A DNA stretch of 64,000 nucleotides. Origin: CALDSL01 sp039810245 (lineage in GTDB: Bacteria; Chloroflexota; Anaerolineae; Anaerolineales; Anaerolineaceae). The position numbers and the translations under genes were made by a program. Location of the stretch: NCBI GenBank assembly GCA_039810245.1, contig JBDHWQ010000006.1, positions 1 through 64,000 on the forward strand, in the 5' to 3' direction. The notes under the pieces were generated by a model. That model searched no databases, had not been told where the DNA came from, and saw nothing but the letters and a program-made list of their open reading frames with translations. Positions 52,787 to 61,489 of this stretch are shown here, one piece after another; position 1 is the first letter of the stretch, and each line of letters starts with the position of its first letter.

Positions 52787-52804
52787 CCCCACCCGAAAGA
52801 TGGT

Positions 52805-53977
52805 CTATATTCGCCGCAGCCCGTAGACTCGCGCCAGCGCGCGCAGGAACGGCAGGGGCGGCAGCGAGGCGATCAGGGCGAGGTCTTGCGGCAGGCTGGC
52901 GGATTCATCCAGAAAGCACAAGATTCGGCCGATGGGGTTGCGCGCGAAGAGCTGCGTGAATATGGGCTTCATCAACCGGCCCTGTCGCTTGAGAATTTGC
53001 AGCAGCAGGCGGTCGTAAAACCAGTAGCGGCGCGGGGTACGGTGGAAGGCAAAGGGATGCCCGTAGCGCTCCAGCGAGGCCACGATGCCCTGCGCGTCGC
53101 GCTGCATGCGCTTGAAGGCGTACCCGGTGGACGGCTTGACCAGTCCGCCTTTCGTGCCGATGTTGAGCACGTGCGCGCCAGCGATGCGGCGGAAGGGGTA
53201 ATCGGTCATGGGGATCCAGGCCTGCTCTTCAAACGTGACGGCGTACTCGCTCAGGCCCAGCCTCTCGCGCAGGAAGGCGCGCTGCGCGGCCTCGTACTCG
53301 CTGTTGGCCAGCAGAACGGGCGAGAAAATGGTGTACTCCACCAGCGCGCGCGTTTCAGAGAAGGGCAGCACGTAGAAGAAGCGCAGGTCGTCACCCTGCG
53401 GGGTGGTAAAGTCAAACATGACCGCCGTGCTGGGGTCGAAGGCCGGCGCGGGGGTTTCAATCTCCCAGCCCAGGAAATGCTGCTTGAGCGCGTGGTAGCG
53501 CAATGGGTCGATTTCCAACTCTCCGGGGCGGATGATGCTGTCGAAGACCCAGCCCGCGGCGTAGTCCTGCCCGCCCGCGGTCACCCGCGCGCCGTCGGGG
53601 GTGTCAATAACTGCGTCCACGCCGGCCTGCACAAAGGTCACATTAGGGCAGCCGGCCAGCAACTGTCGCGCGTGGTCATAGAAGTCAATGCCGCGCACCA
53701 TCCAGTATCGCCATCCGGGCGTATCCGCGCCGCCAATGGGGAACACGCGCTGCCAGTTTTCACTGCGCACGGCAATCTTTTGCCAGGAATGGCGCGCGAT
53801 GCCGGCGAAGGGCGTTTGCGGTGGCCCCCAAAAACACCAGGTGCGGTCATTTTGATTTTTGGCATCTTTGTCTATAATCAAGATATCGCGTTCTTTCCAT
53901 GAACTCTGCACCAGGGCGCAGGCCAACCCCAGGCCTGCCCCGCCACCACCCGCGATAATGACGTCGTACGTTTTCAT
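52805..53977 (-). CDS. crtY: lycopene cyclase, CrtY type
   Basis: A 390-aa flavoprotein. The N-terminal YDVIIAGGGGAGLGLACALV is the FAD-binding loop; NDRTWCFWG and the late GTKGGLVKPSTGYAF are CrtY/CrtL-family hallmarks. It cyclises lycopene to beta-carotene at the membrane. The real start is ATG 53977: the frame stays open far upstream but that part is antisense to crtI. A TATAAT box lies 6 nt before the ATG with no Shine-Dalgarno, so the mRNA is probably leaderless. Divergent from crtI. Confidence 0.92.
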   Translation of the reverse strand: MKTYDVIIAGGGGAGLGLACALVQSSWKERDILIIDKDAKNQNDRTWCFWGPPQTPFAGIARHSWQKIAVRSENWQRVFPIGGADTPGWRYWMVRGIDFYDHARQLLAGCPNVTFVQAGVDAVIDTPDGARVTAGGQDYAAGWVFDSIIRPGELEIDPLRYHALKQHFLGWEIETPAPAFDPSTAVMFDFTTPQGDDLRFFYVLPFSETRALVEYTIFSPVLLANSEYEAAQRAFLRERLGLSEYAVTFEEQAWIPMTDYPFRRIAGAHVLNIGTKGGLVKPSTGYAFKRMQRDAQGIVASLERYGHPFAFHRTPRRYWFYDRLLLQILKRQGRLMKPIFTQLFARNPIGRILCFLDESASLPQDLALIASLPPLPFLRALARVYGLRRI

Positions 53978-53983
53978 ACACTC

Positions 53984-54028
53984 ATTATACCGGAAGCTGC
54001 GCAGGTTCTCAAAACATTGTACAAACCC
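53984..54028 (-). promoter_or_regulatory. crtY promoter with CarH-like operator
   Basis: Leftward: TTGAGA (54012-54007), 17-bp spacer, TATAAT (53989-53984), 6 nt, ATG. Three 11-bp-phased units precede and include the -35: TTATATC, TTGTACA (around 54024-54017) and TTTGAGA. The third again overlaps -35, as in the two operators at 30.6-30.8 kb. It could also influence crtI, whose start is 97 bp away. Confidence 0.6.
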
Positions 54029-54073
54029 GATATAAGGCTTCACTATGAACGAGAAAGCCCATAGAATACAATC

Positions 54074-55558
54074 ATGAACAGCAAACGGATCGCAATCATC
54101 GGCAGTGGGTTCGGCGGACTGGGCGCGGCCATCCGGCTGGCTGCCCGGGGGCATGCGGTAGAAATCTTCGAGAAGCGCGACAAACCCGGTGGGCGCGCCT
54201 ACGTGTACGAGAAAAACGGGTTCAAGTTCGATGGCGGCCCAACCGTCATCACCGCTCCGTTTATGTTTGATGATATTTTTACCCTGGCAGGGCGCAAGCG
54301 TGAGGACTACGTCCAGTTTGTGCCCGTTTCGCCGTTCTACCGCATCTTCAATGCCAAAGGCCAGCGCTTTGATTACAACAGCGACCTGCAATTCACGCTG
54401 GGGCAGATCGCAGCCATCAACCCGGCCGATTGCGAAGGTTACCAGCGCTTCTTGCAGACCACCAAGCCGATCTTCGATAAAGGCTTTGTGGAACTGGCCG
54501 ACCAGCCATTCCTGCACGTGACCGATATGCTGCGCGTGGCGCCCGACCTGATCCGTTTGCAATCGTACAAGAGCGTGTATTCCTACATCTCGCAGTTTAT
54601 TCAGGACGAGTTCCTGCGCCAGATCTTCTCGTTCCACCCGCTGCTGGTGGGCGGCAACCCGTTCTCCACTTCCAGCATTTACGCCATGATCCACTATCTG
54701 GAGCGCGAGTGGGGCGTACATTACGCCATCGGCGGCACCGGCGCGATCGTCGATGCAATGGTGCGGCTGTTCGAAGAGCTGGGCGGCAAGCTGCACCTCA
54801 ACCAGGACGTGGCATCGCTGGGCATTGAGGGGCGTAAGGTGACCGGGCTGTACACCCGTGATGGCGCCTTCCACCCGGCGGATATCGTCGTGTCGAATGC
54901 CGACGTGGCTAACACCTACCTGAAGATGATCCCCTCGGCGCAGCGGCGCTTTAACAGCGACTGGCGATTGAAGAGCATGAAATACAGCATGTCGCTGTTC
55001 GTCTACTACTTTGGTACGCGCCGGCGCTATACCGACACCGACCTGGCGCACCATAACATTATCCTCGGGCCGCGCTACCAGGGTCTGCTGGACGACCTGT
55101 TCAACAAGCACGTGCTGGCCGAGGATTTCTCGCTCTACCTGCACATGCCGACCATCACCGACCCATCCACCGCGCCGGAAGGCTGCGAAGGTTTTTACGT
55201 TCTGGCTCCGGCGCCCAACCAAAAATCGGGTGTTGATTGGAACATGATGGCCAAGCCCTACCGCGACCGTATCGTGCGCTTCCTGGAGCAAAATTACCTG
55301 CCCGACCTGGAAGAGAACATCATCGCCGAACACTGGATTGACCCGCTGCACTTCGAGGGTGAGCTGAACAGTTACCTGGGCTCGGCCTTCTCCTTCCAGC
55401 CGGTGCTGACGCAGTCGGCGTGGTTCCGTCCGCACAACAAGTCGGAAGATTTTGACAACCTGTACTTTGTCGGCGCGGGCACGCACCCCGGCGCGGGGCT
55501 GCCGGGAGTGCTCTCGTCGTCCATCATCGTGGAAAACCTGATCCAGGAAGGTGGGTAG
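54074..55558 (+). CDS. crtI: phytoene desaturase
   Basis: A 494-aa FAD-dependent desaturase: IAIIGSGFGGLGAAIRLAARGHAVEIFEKRDKPGGRA at the N-terminus and the C-terminal NLYFVGAGTHPGAGLPGVLSS motif are diagnostic of CrtI. It converts colourless phytoene to lycopene in four steps. TACAAT ends 1 bp before the ATG, too near to serve this start as a promoter, and no clear Shine-Dalgarno is present; a 10-codon ORF from ATG 54045 ends in TGA overlapping the crtI ATG and might couple translation. crtB follows after 5 bp. Confidence 0.95.
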   Translation: MNSKRIAIIGSGFGGLGAAIRLAARGHAVEIFEKRDKPGGRAYVYEKNGFKFDGGPTVITAPFMFDDIFTLAGRKREDYVQFVPVSPFYRIFNAKGQRFDYNSDLQFTLGQIAAINPADCEGYQRFLQTTKPIFDKGFVELADQPFLHVTDMLRVAPDLIRLQSYKSVYSYISQFIQDEFLRQIFSFHPLLVGGNPFSTSSIYAMIHYLEREWGVHYAIGGTGAIVDAMVRLFEELGGKLHLNQDVASLGIEGRKVTGLYTRDGAFHPADIVVSNADVANTYLKMIPSAQRRFNSDWRLKSMKYSMSLFVYYFGTRRRYTDTDLAHHNIILGPRYQGLLDDLFNKHVLAEDFSLYLHMPTITDPSTAPEGCEGFYVLAPAPNQKSGVDWNMMAKPYRDRIVRFLEQNYLPDLEENIIAEHWIDPLHFEGELNSYLGSAFSFQPVLTQSAWFRPHNKSEDFDNLYFVGAGTHPGAGLPGVLSSSIIVENLIQEGG

Positions 55559-55563
55559 TCGTA

Positions 55564-56460
55564 ATGAAAGCCAGTACCACCAATCAGCCGTTATCTCTGG
55601 GAAGCACGCCTGACGAAGACCCCTATCGATTGGTGGAACAGTCGATCCGCGCCAATTCACGCACGTTCACCTTTGCCACCGCGCTACTGCCGCGCAGCCA
55701 GCGCCGCGCCATCCACGCGCTGTACGCCTTCTGCCGCGCTACCGATGACCTGGTGGATGTGCACCAGGCCAGCGAAGAACAGATGGAAGCCTGGCGCGCG
55801 GTGGTACAGCTGCCGGCGGAGGCGCAGCGCGAGCCGATTTTACGCGCGTGGAGCAGCGTGCGCCGCCAGTACCCGGTGGACTCGCGTTACGAGGATGACC
55901 TGATCACCGGGGTGACGTATGATATCCACCCGCGGCGCTATGCCACCTGGGATGAGCTGGCGCAGTATTGCTATCACGTAGCCTCAACGGTAGGGCTGCT
56001 GTCGATCCCGATCGTGGGGCTGCGCGAAGGCGCCACCTTTGAACAGGCCGCACCGTATGCCATCAAGCTGGGCATCGCGCTGCAGCTCACCAACATCCTG
56101 CGCGACGTGGGCGAAGACGCGCGCCGCGGGCGAGTGTACCTGCCGGAAGAAGATCTGGCACGCTTCAACATGACCCGCGCAGATGTACTGGCCGGGGTGC
56201 AGGACGCGCGTTTCAACGCGCTGATGAAGTTCGAGATCGAGCGCGCCCGCGCGCTGTACCACGAATCGCTGCCCGGCATCGCCATGCTCAGCCCGCTGGG
56301 GCAGGTGGCAGTGGGCGCGGCGGCGCTGCTCTACCGCGCCATCCTGGATGAGATCGAAGCCATACGCTATTGCGTGCATTCGATGCGCGCCCACACCAGC
56401 GGCATGAAGAAGCTCACCATGCTGCCGCGCATCCTCGCCATGGTTATCAACCTGCGGTGA
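55564..56460 (+). CDS. crtB: phytoene synthase
   Basis: A 298-aa trans-isoprenyl-diphosphate synthase-like enzyme. Two Asp-rich Mg2+-binding motifs are present: ATDDLVD (near residue 62) and LRDVGEDARRGRVYLP (near residue 180), plus the family N-terminus SRTFTFATALLP. It condenses two geranylgeranyl diphosphates to phytoene, the committed step of carotenoid synthesis. It lies 5 bp after crtI and shares its transcript. Confidence 0.95.
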   Translation: MKASTTNQPLSLGSTPDEDPYRLVEQSIRANSRTFTFATALLPRSQRRAIHALYAFCRATDDLVDVHQASEEQMEAWRAVVQLPAEAQREPILRAWSSVRRQYPVDSRYEDDLITGVTYDIHPRRYATWDELAQYCYHVASTVGLLSIPIVGLREGATFEQAAPYAIKLGIALQLTNILRDVGEDARRGRVYLPEEDLARFNMTRADVLAGVQDARFNALMKFEIERARALYHESLPGIAMLSPLGQVAVGAAALLYRAILDEIEAIRYCVHSMRAHTSGMKKLTMLPRILAMVINLR

Positions 56461-56632
56461 GGCGCTCGGTTGGTGGGCGCGATCGCGCAGCGTAATTTGG
56501 GGAAAAGCCTGTATTCGTCGGGGCGGGTCTAGGATGCGCAGCACCAACCGCCCGCCCGTACGATGGTGAAAACAGGTTGGATTCTTCCAGGTGATGCGCA
56601 CGGGGAACAAGAAACCCTGAGGGTGATTTTTC

Positions 56633-58642
56633 CTACCGTGCAGGGGCGTTTTCGCACAGTCCAAAGCGGAACTGGGCGTCGTCATCGTACCACATGGGGA
56701 AATTGGTGCCCCACACATTGTTGAACAGGTTGAAATGCGCGCCTTTCACCAGGTTGGGTGGGTCGCTGCGGAAGTCGAGCAGCGAGGGCTCGCCGGGGGC
56801 CAACAGCGCGGCATCCAGGCTGCGGATATCCAGCACAGACTCGCCGTCCAGCACGGTCATGCCGCGGTTGATGGCGTGCAGGCGGCTGCCGCCGGCGGGA
56901 ACTACGTCCAGCGGGTCTACCGGCTGGCCGAGCTTGTCCATCTGCCACACCACGGCGGAAGAAACCGCCGGCACGAACGACAGCCACAGCGCCTCGGGCA
57001 GGCGGCAGGCGGGTTTCTCGAACCAGCGCAGCGTGAGGCAGGCCTCGGCCACGGCGTTGGGGAAGAACCACTCCAGCAGCACGCGTTTGGGGCAGCCGAA
57101 GGAGTTCACGGCGCGGGCAGGAAAGCTCATGCGCGCCAGGAATGCTATGCCGTGATCATTCTGGCAGCGGTACAGGTCGACATTCTGTGGCAGCCACCAG
57201 CGATGCTCGGGCACGGCGGTTTGCATGCCTACCTTGCCATAATCTTCCACTGCCCAGGCCATCACCGCCGGGTCTTCATGGCGGATGTACTGCTGGAAGA
57301 AGCGGTCGTAATCGGCCTGCGAGAAGGTCTGGTAGCGGAACCAGCCCAGTTTATTGTTCGCTGAGGCCCATTCGCGCCCGGATGGGCCGCGCAGGTGGTT
57401 GAGCGCCCCACTCAGGCCATCGAAGCGCAGGGTGAAATGCTCCGTCTGCTGGATGGCAGCCGGGTTCTCCAGGCGCTTCCAGGCCTTCATGTCGGGTTGC
57501 CGCGGCGTGGTCGGCTCCAGGGCGGCGCGGGCTTCGGCGTGCAGCGGCGTGCCGGCCAGCGCATCCAGCGCCTGGTCGATGTAGGCGCGCTGCTCGGCCC
57601 ACGACGCGGTAAACTTTTGAAAGTTCGGCAGCGCGCGCGCCGCGGCAAACTTCGACGCGGCGTAGTTCTCGTGGTCAGCCAGGTGCACTTTCTCGTCCAT
57701 GCCCCAGGTATGCTCAGGCACCAGGATCAGCTTGCGGGCAAAGTTCTCGACGGCGCGCGCCTGGCGGCCGGGGATGCCGGTTTCCATCCAGGCGCTGTAC
57801 AGGCGCTGCAGCGCGCGGAAGCGCGACAACTTGGCCGGGTCGCTACCCGTGCCGTGAATCCAGCTATCACCAATCTCGGCGGTGACCACCGGCAGGCTCT
57901 CGCGCAGCGGCAGCAGCGCATCGGCGAAGTCATCCAGGCTGGACGCCACCACCTGCGCGCCGGGGAACTGCGCGCGGGTTTCTTCCCACACGCGCAGCGC
58001 CTCTTCGGGCGTCTGCGGGCCGGTGTTGTCGATGGTGTGTCCGAAAGCCAGGGCGTGCTCCAGCCCGGGCACGGTGGCGGCGTGGCCGTAGCCCTGCTCG
58101 TACATCACCACGATCTCCAACCCGGCCGGACCTTTCCAGCGGAACACCGGCGGCACCTGCGGCATGGTCGAGCCATCGTTGACGCCGATGTGCAGGAAGC
58201 GCACCCCGGCGTTGGCGAGCAGCGGGATCATGCCGCGCGTGTGGCCGGGCACATCGCTCATTTTGGCCGCAGTGGTGGTGCGGCCAAAGCGCTGGTCGAG
58301 CTTGCGTGCCAGGCTGAGGCCAAAATTGAACAGCGACGGCTCCATCAGCTCGGTGTGGGTAGTGAAGGGCAGGGCGTGCCACAGGATGTCGCCGGCCTGG
58401 ATGGCCTGCTCCATTTCGGCGCGCTGTTCGCGGCCGGCGCTTTCGAGATATTCATAAATCAGCCATGAGCCGGTGGTCCAGCGGAACTGTTCCGGGCCGC
58501 CACGCTGGCGCAGCTCGCGCGCGGTGCGCAGCGCGCGCGGGATGAAGTCGGTGAAATACTGCTGGACTACGTTGGCGGCGAAATCGGTGTAGCCGATGTC
58601 CAGGTGGGTTTTGAAGATCAGGTGGACGGTTTGGATGGTCAT
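56633..58642 (-). CDS. DUF5054, GH38-like glycosidase
   Basis: A 669-aa protein. The start HLIFKTHLDIGYTD resembles the GH38 alpha-mannosidase zinc motif His-x-Asp-x-Gly, and KMSDVPGHTRGM matches the nucleophile Asp loop. The middle barrel and C-terminal part (about 370-669) fit the DUF5054 family, for which no activity is established to my knowledge. No signal peptide, so cytosolic. Preceded by GGAAGGTAA. It is next to a GPH-like sugar transporter gene on the same strand, supporting a role in sugar breakdown. Confidence 0.75.
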   Translation of the reverse strand: MTIQTVHLIFKTHLDIGYTDFAANVVQQYFTDFIPRALRTARELRQRGGPEQFRWTTGSWLIYEYLESAGREQRAEMEQAIQAGDILWHALPFTTHTELMEPSLFNFGLSLARKLDQRFGRTTTAAKMSDVPGHTRGMIPLLANAGVRFLHIGVNDGSTMPQVPPVFRWKGPAGLEIVVMYEQGYGHAATVPGLEHALAFGHTIDNTGPQTPEEALRVWEETRAQFPGAQVVASSLDDFADALLPLRESLPVVTAEIGDSWIHGTGSDPAKLSRFRALQRLYSAWMETGIPGRQARAVENFARKLILVPEHTWGMDEKVHLADHENYAASKFAAARALPNFQKFTASWAEQRAYIDQALDALAGTPLHAEARAALEPTTPRQPDMKAWKRLENPAAIQQTEHFTLRFDGLSGALNHLRGPSGREWASANNKLGWFRYQTFSQADYDRFFQQYIRHEDPAVMAWAVEDYGKVGMQTAVPEHRWWLPQNVDLYRCQNDHGIAFLARMSFPARAVNSFGCPKRVLLEWFFPNAVAEACLTLRWFEKPACRLPEALWLSFVPAVSSAVVWQMDKLGQPVDPLDVVPAGGSRLHAINRGMTVLDGESVLDIRSLDAALLAPGEPSLLDFRSDPPNLVKGAHFNLFNNVWGTNFPMWYDDDAQFRFGLCENAPAR

Positions 58643-58703
58643 GGGGAGTTACCTTCCGGGTGAGAACATGTTGCCAGATAGGTAGTATAGCAAAGATAAG
58701 GCG

Positions 58704-60176
58704 TTATATTTTGCGCAGGGCGAGGGTGGAGAGCAGGAACAGGCCGCAGTAGATGCCAAAGATGACCAGGTAGCCCAGGCCAGGCTGGATGGCATTGAAG
58801 GAATCGGCCACGGGGCCGCCGATGCCTGCGCCAACGATGCCAGCGCCAGCGCCTGCCAGGTTGGAGATGCCCAGGAAGCGACCGGCATCCTGCGCGGGCA
58901 CCAGATCGGTGCCGAGGGCCCAGTTGGTGGCCATGAACAGGCCCGTGCCCGCGCCCAGCACGCAGCCACTGAGGATCACCATCGGCAGGTTGGGCGAGAA
59001 GATCAGCAGCAGCGCGCCGGCCGCGGCGATCAGCCCGGCCAGCCCCACCAGCCGCTTGCGCGCCTGCAGCGGGTCGCCGCCGCGCGCCGCGCGGTCAGAG
59101 AGGTAGCCGCCGAGGATGGACGCTGGAACCAGGAACAGCGCCACTGCAGCCAGCAGCATGGTGGTCATGCTGGCCGGGCGGGCCAGGTGCAGCACGTCGC
59201 GCAGGAAGTACTGGGCGAAGCCCTGGATGGACGTCACCGCGGCCAGGAACATCAGGCGGTTGATGACCCACCACACGAAAGCGCTGTGCCGCCCGGCGTC
59301 TTTGCCAATGCCTACGCGCGCGCCAAAATACACGCCCAGCATGATGGCCCCGGCCATGCCCGCCAGCCCGGCCAGCCCCACCAGAGTCACCTGGCGGGCG
59401 ATGCCTGATGACACGCCCAGCGCTGCGCCCGCCCAGCGCACCAGCGCCATCGCCGCCTGGGTAACGCCGACGAACAGCGCGGTAAGCAGCACGATGCGCC
59501 CGATAGCGCCGCGTTCCAGCGGCTGGCTGGCCGGTCGGGCGGCCGGCTCGCGCGCGGTGACCAGGGTGATGAGCATGGTAACGATGTACCCGGCGGCGAT
59601 AAAACTGAGCACCAGCGCCACGCGGCCGTCATCCACCAGCGGGCCGACAAAAATCACCAGCAGCACCGGCAGCAGCTCGAGCACCGACTTGAAACCCGAG
59701 GAGCGCCCGCGCTGATCTTCGGGAACCAGGTCGGGGATGAGGCCCTGGACGGCGGCCTGGGCAGTGTTGGAAAATATCTGCAACAGGCCCATGCCCAGCA
59801 GCAGCACGGCGTACGCGGCAGTCACGCCCAGCGGAGCGAAGGCGGCATCCAGCGGAGAGCCGGACAGCAGCGGCGTGACAGCCAGGATGCCCAGGCACAG
59901 CGTGCTGCCGATCGCACCGGCAAAAATGAACGGCCGCCGCCGGCCCCAGCGCGAGTCGCTGCGGTCGGAAAATGTGCCGGCCAGGGGCTGCACCAGCATG
60001 GCCAGCGCAAGCCCACTGCTGCGCGCGATCGCCAGGTAGGTATTCTTCTGTTCGGCCGGCATAAACAGCGCCACAAGATATGGCAGCAGCAGCGGGGTAA
60101 GGATGCTGCTGGCAATATTGAGCCCCAGCCAGTAAATGTTGAGAGCAATATGCTCGTACCAGCGCATCGACCGCAT
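58704..60176 (-). CDS. MFS glycoside transporter, GPH/SLC45-like
   Basis: A 490-aa membrane protein with the loop GTFSDRSDSRWGRRRPFIFAGAI, the same signature as the transporter at 41.9 kb, and the second-half loop LSDRAARGGDP. It probably imports a glycoside for the adjacent GH38-like enzyme. The start at 60176 is chosen because the frame upstream is antisense/overlapping with the histidine phosphatase gene, which ends 7 bp before; ATG 60167 is an alternative. Confidence 0.8.
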   Translation of the reverse strand: MRSMRWYEHIALNIYWLGLNIASSILTPLLLPYLVALFMPAEQKNTYLAIARSSGLALAMLVQPLAGTFSDRSDSRWGRRRPFIFAGAIGSTLCLGILAVTPLLSGSPLDAAFAPLGVTAAYAVLLLGMGLLQIFSNTAQAAVQGLIPDLVPEDQRGRSSGFKSVLELLPVLLVIFVGPLVDDGRVALVLSFIAAGYIVTMLITLVTAREPAARPASQPLERGAIGRIVLLTALFVGVTQAAMALVRWAGAALGVSSGIARQVTLVGLAGLAGMAGAIMLGVYFGARVGIGKDAGRHSAFVWWVINRLMFLAAVTSIQGFAQYFLRDVLHLARPASMTTMLLAAVALFLVPASILGGYLSDRAARGGDPLQARKRLVGLAGLIAAAGALLLIFSPNLPMVILSGCVLGAGTGLFMATNWALGTDLVPAQDAGRFLGISNLAGAGAGIVGAGIGGPVADSFNAIQPGLGYLVIFGIYCGLFLLSTLALRKI

Positions 60177-60183
60177 GGGCTGG

Positions 60184-60768
60184 TCAGGCGTTGGGATCGT
60201 AGATCGAAAGCTCGGGCCGCTCGTCGGGGCCGGCGCCGTGGAACACCAGCGTGCACACCGAGGCGTGCCCGGGTATATGGTGGGTGCTGCGCGGCTGTTC
60301 CACCCCGCGCGCCCAATCCAGCAGCACGGCCAGCGGCGAGCCGTGCGAGACGGCGGCGACCGCGCCACCATCCCACTGGCGGCGCGCGCGGCGGATGAAT
60401 GCCAGCATGCGCGCCAGCACGTCTGCGGCCTGTTCGTACTCGGCTGTTGAGCCGGTATAGATGTCATACTGGCGGTCTTCCAGCACCTTCCAGAGCTGGC
60501 CGTCAAAAGGCGAGCGTACTTCGTTGAGCAGGTTTGAAACGTGCAGCGGCACGTCGCGCTCGCCGCGCACTAGGGCAGCCGTCTGGCGGGCGCGCAGCAT
60601 GGGGCTGGTGTAAATCACGTCGAGGGGTTTGTGCAACAGGTACGCGCCGGCGCGGGCAGCCTGCTCGCGGCCAAGCGGGCTGAGCCGGAAGCCCGGGAGA
60701 CGGCCGTAATACACGCCGCGCGGGTTATAGACTTCGCCGTGGCGGATAAAGTAGATCGTGGTGGGCAA
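60184..60768 (-). CDS. histidine phosphatase family protein
   Basis: A 194-aa phosphatase starting at TTG (AAGGA 8 nt upstream). Active-site parts: IYFIRHGEVYNP (RHG), LLNEVRSPFDGQLW and AAVSHGSPL with the second His. It belongs to the phosphoglycerate-mutase-like superfamily; substrates in this group range from sugar phosphates to nucleotides. It is followed 7 bp later by the MFS gene and lies 59 bp after the HAD hydrolase gene, so two different phosphatases are next to each other. Confidence 0.85.
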   Translation of the reverse strand: MPTTIYFIRHGEVYNPRGVYYGRLPGFRLSPLGREQAARAGAYLLHKPLDVIYTSPMLRARQTAALVRGERDVPLHVSNLLNEVRSPFDGQLWKVLEDRQYDIYTGSTAEYEQAADVLARMLAFIRRARRQWDGGAVAAVSHGSPLAVLLDWARGVEQPRSTHHIPGHASVCTLVFHGAGPDERPELSIYDPNA

Positions 60769-60827
60769 GGGATGGGTCCTTTTGGATGCGTGGTTTCGAC
60801 AGGGGCTGGGTGGATCCCCGGCCCGCG

Positions 60828-61457
60828 TCAGGCGCGTGGATCAAGGAGCGCCAACAGCTCGCTGTGGTGCTGGATGGTGGCATCCGGCCGTACGCGGGTG
60901 GCGGCGCTGCCAAACAAGCAGGTGCGCATGCCCGCCGCCTGGCCGGCCTGCATGTCGATTTCACGGTCGCCAATGGCCAGGGTCTGTTCGCGGGTCAGGT
61001 CAAAGCGCAGCGCCAGGTCGTCCAGCATGGCCGGGTCTGGCTTGCGCGGGTAGCCGTCTGAAGTGGAATAGACCGCGGCGAACAGCGGGCGCAGGTGATA
61101 ATGCGCCAGCAGGATTTCCACCAGCGCGCGGTCACGGTGGGTGGCGATGAGGTTTAGCCCGCCACGCTCGACCACGGCGTGCAGCACGTCCACCGCGCCG
61201 GGGAAGGGCGGCTGTTGCTCGGGCGGGGCGTGGCGCAGTAGCGCGCGGTAGCGCTCGGCCAGTGGAGCGAGGTCGAGGTGATAAGCCTGGGCCAGTGAGC
61301 GCAGCGCGTGATCCTGCGAGACGCGCGCCAGCGAGCGCACCCAGTCGGTGGGCGCGTTGACGCCGCGCTCGGCCAGCGCGTCGAGGAAGGCGCGCGTGGT
61401 GGCCGGATAGGTGTCAAACAGGGTGCCGCCCACGTCCCAGATGATGTTGCGGATCAT
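60828..61457 (-). CDS. HAD family hydrolase
   Basis: A 209-aa phosphatase-like protein. Motif I is WDVGGTLFDTYP: the first Asp (nucleophile) is present, but the usual acid Asp two residues on is Gly, so catalysis may be unusual. Motif II is NLIATHRDRA (His where Thr/Ser is expected nearby), motif III Lys in YPRKPDPAM, motif IV IGDREIDM. Phosphoglycolate phosphatase-like cap region at about 20-85. ATG 61457 is exactly 6 nt after TATAAT and has no Shine-Dalgarno. Confidence 0.8.
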   Translation of the reverse strand: MIRNIIWDVGGTLFDTYPATTRAFLDALAERGVNAPTDWVRSLARVSQDHALRSLAQAYHLDLAPLAERYRALLRHAPPEQQPPFPGAVDVLHAVVERGGLNLIATHRDRALVEILLAHYHLRPLFAAVYSTSDGYPRKPDPAMLDDLALRFDLTREQTLAIGDREIDMQAGQAAGMRTCLFGSAATRVRPDATIQHHSELLALLDPRA

Positions 61458-61463
61458 GGGGGT

Positions 61464-61469
61464 ATTATA
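61464..61469 (-). promoter_or_regulatory. -10 box of the HAD hydrolase gene, predicted leaderless
   Basis: TATAAT preceded by GG, then six nt (ACCCCC) and ATG 61457. It lies in the 32-bp gap behind the stop codon of the channel gene. Confidence 0.6.
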
Positions 61470-61489
61470 CCCCGGCAATGGAGGATGCT

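Noticed and set aside
53978..55660. 560-codon N-terminal extension of the lycopene cyclase frame
   Set aside because: It is antisense to crtI, and a promoter lies directly before ATG 53977.
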